Shown piece after piece: positions 16,973 through 26,483 of a stretch of 43,771 nt of DNA. The stretch is taken from assembly GCA_024224295.1 (NCBI GenBank), contig JAAENN010000061.1:1-43771 (forward strand), read 5' to 3'. The position numbers were made by a program, and so were the translations under genes. Each line of letters starts with the position of its first letter. Positions within the stretch are counted from its first letter, which is position 1. Under the pieces are notes generated by a model. The model was given only the letters and a program-made list of their open reading frames with translations, made no database searches and was not told the origin of the DNA. This stretch comes from Shimia sp. (GTDB lineage Bacteria > Pseudomonadota > Alphaproteobacteria > Rhodobacterales > Rhodobacteraceae).

Positions 16973-16993
16973 CAAATAGATGTGGCGTGAAGC

Positions 16994-17356
16994 TTAAGCG
17001 TTGGCTTCGCGAATTTTGTCCGCAGCTTCTTTGTCAAACGCCAAGCCATTGTCGGTGAACAAGGTGTCGAGCTCGCCGGATAGGGTCATTTCGGTGATGA
17101 TGTCACAACCGCCGACAAACTCACCTTTGACGTAGAGCTGCGGGATGGTGGGCCAGTCGGAGTAGTCTTTGATGCCCTGACGGATTTCTTCGTCCGCCAG
17201 CACGTTTACGTCGGCGAACTCCACCGCCATGTAGTTCAGCACACCAGCAACACGGGAGGAGAAGCCACACTGTGGCATGTCCTTGGTGCCCTTCATAAAG
17301 AGTACCATGTCGTTGGCTTTTACAATCTCGTCGATGCGGTCTTTGACGTCGGTCAT
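16994..17356 (-). CDS. grxD: Monothiol glutaredoxin, Grx4 family
   Basis: The 120-residue protein carries the CGFS active site (Cys at about 30) in the context [14 protein letters not shown], plus [19 protein letters not shown] for glutathione and cluster binding. CGFS glutaredoxins hold a [2Fe-2S] cluster with glutathione, pass it to client proteins, and form complexes with BolA. The bolA gene is three genes upstream in the same operon. I chose the ATG at 17356, with GGAGA six bases before it, over an in-frame ATG at 17374. Its start overlaps (ATGA) the stop of a 57-residue ORF. The operon ends at the terminator at 16944-16972. Confidence 0.94.
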   Translation of the reverse strand: MTDVKDRIDEIVKANDMVLFMKGTKDMPQCGFSSRVAGVLNYMAVEFADVNVLADEEIRQGIKDYSDWPTIPQLYVKGEFVGGCDIITEMTLSGELDTLFTDNGLAFDKEAADKIREANA

Positions 17357-17526
17357 GTCTTTCTCCGTTTCCAAGCGCGGTATCGTAGCTGCCGTTCGAC
17401 GCGCCAGAACCTAGGCCCATATTTCATCAGTTTTCCGAACTCACATATGGTGGTAGCCACCAGATAGGCAAGATCAACTATTTTTAGCAGTACCCAAGCG
17501 GAAAGTGTTTCAATCGGACTATCCAT
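17353..17526 (-). CDS. Possible 57-residue small protein coupled to grxD
   Basis: An ATG at 17526 opens a 57-residue frame that stops exactly across the grxD start (ATGA overlap). The product has a hydrophobic centre ([17 protein letters not shown]) followed by a strongly basic, aromatic tail ([18 protein letters not shown]). It looks like a small peripheral or single-span membrane protein with a positive cytoplasmic tail. No good ribosome binding site is seen, so translation would rely on coupling from upstream. It fills a gap otherwise empty in the purL-grxD operon. I do not recognise a family, and it may be a chance frame. Confidence 0.45.
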   Translation of the reverse strand: MDSPIETLSAWVLLKIVDLAYLVATTICEFGKLMKYGPRFWRVERQLRYRAWKRRKT

Positions 17527-17580
17527 TCAGGAATCCATCACACTTGGAGCTATTTGCGGGTGTTAAGGCCGTCAATTGCG

Positions 17581-17832
17581 TCATTTTTCCTTTTCTTTTG
17601 GTACAAAGAGGCGCGCGTAAGCGTCCGGGTCTTTGGGCACTTTCCATGTTGTGACCGCGCCACCGCCCATGCCCGACTGGTAATCTGAGCGCAGGGTGTG
17701 ATTGTCTGGGTCTTGAGAGCCTTCTTCGGCAAATGGGGTACGGTCGCGGTTGATCCATGCCACAAGCGCCAGCAAGGCTGCCACTGCAATGGCCAGAATT
17801 GAGATCAGGCCGTATGACAGGAGTTCGGACAT
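17581..17832 (-). CDS. Small single-span membrane protein
   Basis: The 83-residue protein has one N-terminal membrane helix (LISILAIAVAALLALVAWI, about 8-26). A hydrophilic tail with DNHTLRSDYQSGMGGG and KDPDAYARLFVPKEK follows. AAGGTGA lies about eight bases upstream of the ATG at 17832; a GTG at 17844 is less likely. It lies between bolA and grxD in one operon direction. I recognise the layout as a common small protein of Rhodobacteraceae but know of no assigned function. A role near the Grx/BolA pair is only suggested by position. Confidence 0.72.
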   Translation of the reverse strand: MSELLSYGLISILAIAVAALLALVAWINRDRTPFAEEGSQDPDNHTLRSDYQSGMGGGAVTTWKVPKDPDAYARLFVPKEKEK

Positions 17833-17901
17833 GTCAGCAGTCACCTTAAACGTTGGGTTTCTTTATCGCTGGCCTTGTTCAACCACCCCAGGGACATCAG
17901 C

Positions 17902-18138
17902 CTACTCCGGCGATTTGGTGGTAAGCGCGAGGGCGTGCAATTCGCCGGATGAGCCGTCCATTTTGCCTTTGAGTGCAGCGTAGACGGCCCGTTGTTGTTG
18001 CACCCGGTTTTTGCCGCGGAAGCTTTCGTCAATCACCATCGCGGACATATGCACGCCGTCGGTGCCGCCAATCTGAATGTCGGCGTCCGGGAAAGTCTCG
18101 CGCAGGAGTTCCTCGATTTCGTGAGCGGTCATTGGCAT
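17902..18138 (-). CDS. bolA: BolA-family protein
   Basis: The 78-residue protein matches short BolA proteins that act with CGFS glutaredoxins in iron-sulfur trafficking and iron sensing. The start region AHEIEELLRETFPDADIQI, the central DGVHMSAMVIDESFRGKNRVQQQRAVYAAL and the closing GELHALALTT are family features. His in GVHM and the later His (ELHAL) are the expected candidates for cluster ligation with Grx. An ATG two codons in (18132) is an alternative start. It is in the purL-bolA-grxD arrangement known from alphaproteobacteria. Confidence 0.93.
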   Translation of the reverse strand: MPMTAHEIEELLRETFPDADIQIGGTDGVHMSAMVIDESFRGKNRVQQQRAVYAALKGKMDGSSGELHALALTTKSPE

Positions 18139-18204
18139 GGTTGGCTATTCCTTTGTGTCGTTGCTCAAAAATGTAGGTCGCTGGGGGCGGCTCTGCAAGG
18201 CGAT

Positions 18205-18726
18205 TTAGAGGAAGGTCGCAAGCGATTGCAGATAGACAGGTACGTCGGCGAGGGCGTCTTGTACCTCTGGGGCCTCAAAATCATGCACGGACTTAGGATC
18301 TTCCGGGCAGAGCGCGGCCATCAGGAAGCGGCCTTGGCGTTTGGCGCTGTCGGGGATGGGCAGGTGGCTGGCTTCCTGCAGGAGCAGCAGTGCCTCGTGG
18401 ATCGGGCGCAGGACGCGCAGGGCGTAGGTCATGTGCTCCAATAGATCGGGGTCGTCGCGCCAGGTTTCGCCGTCAAACAGCTCTTGCGTTACGCGTTGGC
18501 CTGCGCCTGCGCATTGGTAGGCGACGCAACCGCCAAAGCCTTTGGGCAGGAGGTCATCGTGGATCGCGCAATTGAGGCAGGTGTCGGAGAGGTTGGGGCA
18601 GGGTGTGTCGGCGCGTTTAAGCAGAGCGAAATCTTCGTCGGCATCAAACGGGTAGGCGACACAGCAAAGCGCGGCGCATTGGCTGCAGTCATCGGTCAGG
18701 TTGGGGAAGGAGACGGGCGGGGTCAT
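18205..18726 (-). CDS. Cys-rich protein of unknown function
   Basis: The 173-residue protein carries nine cysteines in its first 72 residues: C14, C17, C21, C22, C43, C50, C53, C67 and C72. These fall in CSQCAALCC, DTPCPNL, CLNCAIHD and GCVAYQC. This spacing suggests metal or Fe-S cluster binding. The remaining 100 residues are helical and almost Cys-free. A very similar Cys-rich block, from memory, occurs at the N-terminus of actinobacterial pentapeptide-repeat proteins; here there are no such repeats. It is 15 bases after the membrane protein gene and just upstream of bolA and grxD, so a link to iron-sulfur handling is plausible but unproven. Confidence 0.8.
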   Translation of the reverse strand: MTPPVSFPNLTDDCSQCAALCCVAYPFDADEDFALLKRADTPCPNLSDTCLNCAIHDDLLPKGFGGCVAYQCAGAGQRVTQELFDGETWRDDPDLLEHMTYALRVLRPIHEALLLLQEASHLPIPDSAKRQGRFLMAALCPEDPKSVHDFEAPEVQDALADVPVYLQSLATFL

Positions 18727-18741
18727 GGTAATGGGCCTGCG

Positions 18742-19227
18742 TCAATCTTCGTAGAGATCTGAGGGCACCTTGGAGGTTTTGTCGAGCACAAACAAGGAGG
18801 TCAGGCCCCAGCAATACGCCACGCCAAGCGCCAACCACGACAAGATGTCATGGGACCACATTGGCCGAAAAATTGAGCGCATCTCGGATTTGTCAAAGCC
18901 GGTTTCGCAGATAAAATGCCCGCTCAGGTTTATGAAAATGTCATTGGCGTAATGCGTGGCAATAAAACCGAACGCGCAGATCAACGGGAGAGCGGCAACT
19001 TTCCAGGAGATACCTGTGAATCTGTGGGCGACAACCACACCTGGCGCGTGGATTAACGCGACAAAGATGACCACCTTCACGAAGTTGATGGCGGTTTTAT
19101 TGGCGTAATCTACTGCACAGAAATCGATGGCAAAGGATGTTCTGTGTGACGCCAGTAGCAGCGTATAGACGATGCAAAACACGCCGATCTGCGACAGAAT
19201 GTAGAAGATCGGCGCGTTGGATTTCAT
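18742..19227 (-). CDS. Four-helix membrane protein of unknown function
   Basis: The 161-residue protein has about four membrane helices, near 8-26 (FYILSQIGVFCIVYTLLL), 46-64, 74-92 and 127-147. An outward loop contains two Cys residues. The ATG at 19227 directly follows the purL TAA (TAAATG) and there is no separate ribosome binding site, so it is probably made by reinitiation from purL. I do not recognise a family. Its position in the purL-bolA-grxD operon is the only clue to its role. Confidence 0.7.
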   Translation of the reverse strand: MKSNAPIFYILSQIGVFCIVYTLLLASHRTSFAIDFCAVDYANKTAINFVKVVIFVALIHAPGVVVAHRFTGISWKVAALPLICAFGFIATHYANDIFINLSGHFICETGFDKSEMRSIFRPMWSHDILSWLALGVAYCWGLTSLFVLDKTSKVPSDLYED

Positions 19228-21387
<2,160 letters not shown>

Positions 21388-21468
21388 GTCGCGAGAGTCC
21401 CCAAATAAACAGCATTTGGAGGGCTTTTAGGGCAGGAGGGCCAAAAGGGGAAGCCTTATAACGCCTCG

Positions 21469-22605
21469 CTAGAAGCGTTGGCCAACATAGATGTAGAGAA
21501 GGTCCTCTTCGCGGTCGTTGTAAGACATGTCGACAGAGAAGACGGCTTTGAATTTTTGGGAGAGTTGGAAGCGTACACCAAGCCCGCCCGCATATCGAAC
21601 ATCGGTGTCGCGTATCGCGCCAAAGCTGCTGCCGGTGTTGCCCAGACCGGCAAAGGCCACGCCAGAGAAACGGTTGCTGAATTGGTGGCGGTATTCGGCC
21701 TGCGCAGAGAGCAAGGCATCGTTTAGAAACTCGGTGGGGCTGAAGCCGCGGAAGCCGTCTGTGCCGCCTAGAGAGCATTGATCGAAGAACGGGGTGTCGT
21801 TTGTGCTTGCACAGCCAGCAAAGCGCATGGCGAGGCTGTTGGCGTCGCCTAACGGCAGGTAGTGATTATAGGTCAAAACCAGCTTGCTATAGTCACGGCC
21901 ACCGCTGTCGAAGATTTGCCCATAGGAGAGTGCACCGTCGAGCAGGTGACCATTGCGCGCGGAAAAGTCATCATCGCGGGTGTCCCATTTCGCCAAGAGG
22001 CTGAAAGTGCCCACTTCGAGTTGGCCTTCGGGCAGCGCCGGAAGGCCGCTTCCGGAGCCATCATAACCTAAAGTGGTGTCCAGATAGCGCATTGAGGCGC
22101 CAAACAGGAGGTTGGAGGTGACGCCGCGCAGCACGCTTAAATTTACAATGTCGCCGGTTTGGCGCACGGGAATTGGGATGCCAGCGACGTAGAGGTCATA
22201 AAACCCTTCGGCCTGACCCAGACTGGCGCTGACCTGCCAGCGGTTTTCATCCCAGACAAATTTGCCACCTAGGCCATAGGCGTTGGTGCCGTTGTCCGAT
22301 TTCATCGCGCCCAGGCCAATGATGGAGGTGTCGCTGCCTTCATCAATGTTGAAGAGGTAGCCGCCGCCCAGAACAAGACCCGCGCCGATCAGGACATTTT
22401 TAAACGGCACCGGGGCGACCACCAAGGAGCCGTTGCCAAAGCCGAGCGGGGTTTGCTGTTCGCGAGCGTCATTCAGACTTTCATTGAGCATATCCTTGCT
22501 CAGCGGGTCGGATTTTGCCGGGGATACCGTCAAAAGGGCCAAAAGTGCAGCGCCCGGAAAGGTCCGGGCGGCTGCTTTTAGTGCGGTGGCAAAACGTGCC
22601 GTCAT
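21469..22605 (-). CDS. Omp85/BamA-type outer-membrane barrel without POTRA domains
   Basis: The 378-residue protein starts with a signal peptide (FPGAALLALLTVSPAKS, cleavage about residue 31), then a short linker of about 40 residues and a beta-barrel of roughly 300 residues. SLGGTDGFRGF is the loop-6 RGF motif that defines the Omp85 superfamily. The final strand ends in aromatic YVGQRF, the C-terminal signal for barrel insertion. The linker is too short for a POTRA domain. The start at 22605 has AAAGGA upstream; 22632 would overlap the mscS stop. It lies 23 bases after the MscS channel gene and is probably co-transcribed with it. Its cargo, if any, is unknown. Confidence 0.83.
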   Translation of the reverse strand: MTARFATALKAAARTFPGAALLALLTVSPAKSDPLSKDMLNESLNDAREQQTPLGFGNGSLVVAPVPFKNVLIGAGLVLGGGYLFNIDEGSDTSIIGLGAMKSDNGTNAYGLGGKFVWDENRWQVSASLGQAEGFYDLYVAGIPIPVRQTGDIVNLSVLRGVTSNLLFGASMRYLDTTLGYDGSGSGLPALPEGQLEVGTFSLLAKWDTRDDDFSARNGHLLDGALSYGQIFDSGGRDYSKLVLTYNHYLPLGDANSLAMRFAGCASTNDTPFFDQCSLGGTDGFRGFSPTEFLNDALLSAQAEYRHQFSNRFSGVAFAGLGNTGSSFGAIRDTDVRYAGGLGVRFQLSQKFKAVFSVDMSYNDREEDLLYIYVGQRF

Positions 22606-22628
22606 GGTTTGTCCTTTTTCAGCCCTGA

Positions 22629-24911
22629 TCAATCCGGCCCTTTCGCTGGGGCAGCGGCACCTTGCTCTTCTTGTTGTTGGGCTGCTGCTGCTGCGGCGGC
22701 GGTCAATGCTGTCTTCTCGGCCTCTGGCAGATCATTGGCCGCTTCTGGCAGAGCCACGCGCACTTCACGGCGCGCGAAGTCGATACCCGCGGCGTTGAAC
22801 TCGGTTTTTACGCGGTTGTAGATCTCTTTGCGGATCATAAATTGCTTGCCGGGTTTGGCCATGAATTTACCGCGGATGATCATACCGACGTCGTCAAAAT
22901 CAAATACACCTTGTGATTTGAACGGCTGCAGGAAGTCGTCTTTGTAGAGCTCTTCCACCAACATTTCCTGACCGATTTTTTTGAAGATCTTTTTCACCTG
23001 GTTTGGATTGGTGTCAAACGGCACGGTGAATTTGAGCTTCATGATCACCCAGTCACGCGAATAGTTGGTGAGTTTGGGGATTTCGCCGTAGGGGATCGTA
23101 TGCACGGGGCCGCGGTGGTGGCGCAACTGCATGGAGCGGATTGAGATCTTCTCTACCGCGCCCATGGTGCCTTCGATTTCGACATATTCGCCGACACGGA
23201 AGGCGTCATCCACCAGGAAGAACACGCCGGAGACCACATCGGTCACCAGTTTTTGCGCACCAAAACCAATGGCCAGACCGGCAATACCGGCACCGGCCAA
23301 GAGCGGTGTGATGTCGACGCCGAGGTTGCCAATGGCGAGTAGGGTGAAGACCACGATGATCGCGCCTTGGGCTGTGACCAGCGCGAGGGGGAGGACGGTG
23401 GATAGACGGGAGCCGCCGCCGCCACCCATCTCGTTGTCGGCGTCTTCCTGGGTCATGCCAAGAGCGGTCATCTCTGCCGCAAGGCGACGGTTGATGTAGA
23501 GGCTCACGCCTTCATAAACGACGTAGCCGACGATGGCGGTCATGGCGAAGCTGAAGAGGTTGTCGCCGATGCCTGCTCCTTCTTGCAAAAGACTCAGCAA
23601 GGAAACGTTCCAGGTCCGCGTGATGATAACGAGCACCGCGCCTACAGCGATCACACGGCCAATGCGTACGTAGCTGCGTTTGGTAGCGATATAGGCGTCA
23701 TGCGCCATTTGGCCTTCACCCTGCATTGGTGGTACGAGGTGGCGGACAAGGCCGCGGATACCGGTGTCGATCACCGGGGCGATCAATAGCCAGAACATGG
23801 TGGTGTAATGCGCGCCGCCCAAAAGCAGCTGCACTTTGCCGAGGCCGATTAGCGTGGAGACCAGCACCCAAGTGGCTCCTGCCACGCCCATGGCGAAGTA
23901 AGGATACAGGCGCGCCACGGCTTCGTCGAAGTCGGTGCGATCCGGATCGTCACCACGCATCATCTCACTGAGACCTTCGCGCGCGGTCCAAGCGACATAG
24001 GCGATGTAGAGATAGACCATGCTGTCGATCCAGAAACCGATGCGGGTTTCACCCGCTGGCACGCCGTTCACTACGTTGAAGTCGACCACAAAGATGGTGG
24101 CACCACCCAGAATGACGATGCCGATGATGTGGCGGTGGATGAAGCTGGCCCAATGGTCGTTGACGTTCACCAGGCGTAGATCGGGACGGTTGGGGGCCAT
24201 CAGGAAACGGGAGAACGCTGCCGCAATACGCGGCATCCAAATCATGTAGCCAATGAAAGGGGCTACAAAGGTCACCGCTTGTGCGTCCAGGAAGGTACGG
24301 CCCACAGCGCGGATGGTGATGTAGAAGATCACAAGCCCAAAAATCTCACGTAGGAAGCGTTTGAAAAGAAACGTCAAAGACTCGCGTAGAGTTGCGCCAG
24401 TTTCGGCGGGTTGCGGGTTACGTACTTTGATCAGCCAGGTACGCACCGCATATTCGATACCAAGACCCAACGCCAACAGCAGAGCTGTTAGGCCAAACAG
24501 GGTGAGCACCCCACCAAAGCCACCATAGGTCTCGCCAAAGTTTTGGAAAGCGGCGATCTGCGCCGGCATGAGGCCAGGCAGTTTACGCACTGCGTCCAGA
24601 AGCGGTTGGGAGAAGGCCTGCCAAAGGCCTGCAGCGCGGTCGACCAACGATTTGGGGGCGGCCTCTTCGGCTTGTGCCGCGGCTACGGCATCGAGCCGGT
24701 CCAGCAGCACGGCGCGGACTTCGTCGTCTGACATACGCGCGACCATAGCGTTGATCGCCTCTGTGGTCATTTCTTCAGGGTTGATCTCAACCGCCTCGGG
24801 GGCGCTGGAGCTGGAGGTTGTGGTGGTGGGCAGGCCCTGGGCCTGCACGGTTGTCATTGCGATGACGCCAATAGCGAGCGCCAGAAGAATGCTCGAAACG
24901 ATCTGTCTCAT
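22629..24911 (-). CDS. Large MscS-family mechanosensitive channel
   Basis: The 760-residue protein has a signal peptide (LLALAIGVIAMTTVQAQ), a periplasmic helical region (about 35-125) and about ten membrane segments. The MscS core lies near 500-680. LLAGAGIAGLAIGFGAQKLVTDVVSG is the pore helix TM3 with its Gly/Ala pattern (given here as LLAGAGIAGLAIGFG then AQKLVTDVVSG). FRVGEYVEIEGTMGAVEKI opens the beta domain and IPYGEIPKLTNYSRDW follows. The C-terminus ends in a poly-Ala/Gln tail. Such channels open under membrane tension on osmotic downshift. The large N-terminal part resembles the YbdG/MscM or YnaI-like group rather than plain MscS. The Omp85 gene follows by 23 bases. Confidence 0.92.
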   Translation of the reverse strand: MRQIVSSILLALAIGVIAMTTVQAQGLPTTTTSSSSAPEAVEINPEEMTTEAINAMVARMSDDEVRAVLLDRLDAVAAAQAEEAAPKSLVDRAAGLWQAFSQPLLDAVRKLPGLMPAQIAAFQNFGETYGGFGGVLTLFGLTALLLALGLGIEYAVRTWLIKVRNPQPAETGATLRESLTFLFKRFLREIFGLVIFYITIRAVGRTFLDAQAVTFVAPFIGYMIWMPRIAAAFSRFLMAPNRPDLRLVNVNDHWASFIHRHIIGIVILGGATIFVVDFNVVNGVPAGETRIGFWIDSMVYLYIAYVAWTAREGLSEMMRGDDPDRTDFDEAVARLYPYFAMGVAGATWVLVSTLIGLGKVQLLLGGAHYTTMFWLLIAPVIDTGIRGLVRHLVPPMQGEGQMAHDAYIATKRSYVRIGRVIAVGAVLVIITRTWNVSLLSLLQEGAGIGDNLFSFAMTAIVGYVVYEGVSLYINRRLAAEMTALGMTQEDADNEMGGGGGSRLSTVLPLALVTAQGAIIVVFTLLAIGNLGVDITPLLAGAGIAGLAIGFGAQKLVTDVVSGVFFLVDDAFRVGEYVEIEGTMGAVEKISIRSMQLRHHRGPVHTIPYGEIPKLTNYSRDWVIMKLKFTVPFDTNPNQVKKIFKKIGQEMLVEELYKDDFLQPFKSQGVFDFDDVGMIIRGKFMAKPGKQFMIRKEIYNRVKTEFNAAGIDFARREVRVALPEAANDLPEAEKTALTAAAAAAAQQQEEQGAAAPAKGPD

Positions 24912-25038
24912 AAGGTACTCTACGATAAAAAATGATTGTCCCTAGGAGATGACTTTTACGTGAATAGGTCAAGATGTGTTCGCCTTACTTTTAAAGGCCA
25001 GCACAGCGATTTCAGATTCTGAAACGGCAAAAAAAAAG

Positions 25039-25059
25039 GGCCGAGCTATAAGCTCGGCC
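25039..25059 (-). terminator. Strong Rho-independent terminator downstream of the LysR gene
   Basis: A 9-bp GC-rich stem (GGCCGAGCT at 25039-25047, AGCTCGGCC at 25051-25059) with a 3-nt loop is followed, on the minus strand, by nine or more T. It ends transcripts coming from the LysR gene or from an RNA encoded just after it, and isolates the mscS gene. Confidence 0.85.
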
Positions 25060-25106
25060 TTAGTCCAACAGGGAGGTGAAGGTGATGAGCGTATAAGCAA
25101 TCACCG

Positions 25107-25152
25107 CCTTCAAGAGATGAATTAGTAGTCAGTTTGTGAACCTTCAAGAGAT
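25107..25152. repeat. Two CCTTCAAGAGAT repeats in the lysR 3' region
   Basis: The 12-mer CCTTCAAGAGAT is present at 25107-25118 and 25141-25152, 34 bases apart, in the region between the LysR stop and the terminator. A 7-bp hairpin (CTATGCG at 25179-25185, CGCATAG at 25191-25197) sits directly after the stop. Read on the minus strand, this region could be a structured 3' untranslated region or a small RNA ending at 25039. Confidence 0.4.
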
Positions 25153-25198
25153 ATTGTGTCGCAGGTGCGGCATGTCCGCTATGCGTCATCCGCATAGC

Positions 25199-26104
25199 TC
25201 AGGAAATGTCTTTTTCCCGCAATTGCTTGCGGTGCAGAATGATCTCTTCTTGCACAAAGTCCCTGAAGGCTGCAATCCGTTTGGATTGGCGCAATTCTTC
25301 GGGAAATGCCAAGTATACTGGGACCTCAGCGGATTCAATATCGACACCAACGCGCACAAGATCAGGAAAGTCTTGCATCAGGTAATCTGGCAAAACACCA
25401 ATTCCAAGATCATGGCTGACCGCTTGTAGCACGCCAAAGTAGTTGTTCACGTAGAGCATTTTTGTGATGTCGTTTGCTAGGAGGCTGGTGACAAAGCTGG
25501 CACCAGCGCCAACTTGTTCAGACGTCACGTTTTGGCAGATCAGGCGGTGCTCAGTTAGGTCTTTGAGGGTTTGCGGCTCGCCGTGGCTTTCCAAATAACT
25601 TTGCGACGCATATAGGCGCATACGCACGCTCATCAGGCGCTTTCGAATGAGATCGGCCTGGCTGGGCTCTTTCATGCGGATGGCCACGTCGGCTTCACGC
25701 ATGGGCAGGTCGAGCACCTTTTCTTCCAACATCAAGTCAATGTTGAGGTCTGGGTATTGCTCATAGAGTTTTGCCAGACGCGGTGCGAGCCAGAGAGTGC
25801 CAAAACCAATTGTGGTGGTAACACGCAACTCCCCAAAGACCTCTTCTTCGCTGTCGCGGATGCGGGCAGAAGCGGCGTCTAGACGTTTGTTCATGGCTGT
25901 GGTGGCGTCAAACAGCAACTCACCTTGTTCCGTGAGGATAAGACCGCGGGCGTGGCGGTGGAACAATGTTGTGTTCAAGCTTTCCTCAAGCGCGCGTATT
26001 TGACGCGATACCGCAGATTGCGACAGATGCAAAACATCGCCAGCATGAGTCAGGCTACCGGCGTAAGCAACCGCGTGAAAAATCCTGAGTTTGTCCCAAT
26101 CCAT
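25199..26104 (-). CDS. LysR-family transcriptional regulator
   Basis: The 301-residue protein has the typical N-terminal helix-turn-helix (WDKLRIFHAVAYAGSLTHAG, then QSAVSRQIRALEESL) and a substrate-binding domain (ELRVTTTIGFGTLWLAPRL onward). The N-terminus is of the GcvA/CysB-like general type and gives no effector. It is divergent from the GGDEF-EAL gene across 379 bases and has no obvious structural gene partner, so its targets are unknown. A structured region and strong terminator follow it. Confidence 0.9.
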   Translation of the reverse strand: MDWDKLRIFHAVAYAGSLTHAGDVLHLSQSAVSRQIRALEESLNTTLFHRHARGLILTEQGELLFDATTAMNKRLDAASARIRDSEEEVFGELRVTTTIGFGTLWLAPRLAKLYEQYPDLNIDLMLEEKVLDLPMREADVAIRMKEPSQADLIRKRLMSVRMRLYASQSYLESHGEPQTLKDLTEHRLICQNVTSEQVGAGASFVTSLLANDITKMLYVNNYFGVLQAVSHDLGIGVLPDYLMQDFPDLVRVGVDIESAEVPVYLAFPEELRQSKRIAAFRDFVQEEIILHRKQLREKDIS

Positions 26105-26483
26105 GGTGGCTCCATTTTTTTGTTATGTCTCATGTGGTTACGTTTCAGTCAAAGAAAATCGTATTCACACGACCGGATTTGGATGGGCATTTACGTTGGA
26201 ATGCGAGGGAGGGAAAGGGGGATTGTCGCCAAAGAACAGGGGGTTGGTGAGAGCTGTTGCAGCCTGAGGGCGGAGGTCCGTCCCCTCTAGGCAACCTACC
26301 TTTGTAAATGATACAATGTTTCTGCGGGTCAGGTGCCGTAACGGTCATGGTTTCGGCAAAGCTGTACGCAATAGACAACATTTCGGGACACGTATCGCAC
26401 TCTTTGCATGTCCGCTAAGTATTTTTTTACGTTTGATTAGGGCGCCCCTGTCACAAGTAACCTAGTCACAACACGAGGTTTTC
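26105..26483. other. Divergent intergenic region with RNA-like secondary structure
   Basis: These 379 bases separate the LysR gene (minus) and the GGDEF-EAL gene (plus). A GC-rich imperfect hairpin spans about 26256-26295: GCCT (26262-26265) with AGGC (26289-26292), GAGGG (26266-26270) with CCCTC (26283-26287), CGG (26271-26273) with CCG (26278-26280). Just after it, TTGTA (26302-26306) and TACAA (26312-26316) form a small dyad. I see no convincing gene here and no match to a known riboswitch or housekeeping RNA. Confidence 0.35.

Noticed and set aside
16923-16993. 6S RNA gene next to zapA
   Set aside because: The gap is only 71 bases and is filled by a bidirectional terminator, too short for 6S RNA.
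26145-26381. Minus-strand frame of 78 residues in the LysR/GGDEF-EAL gap
   Set aside because: Pro/Ser-rich sequence over a structured GC-rich segment, no ribosome binding site and no recognisable feature; better explained as non-coding.
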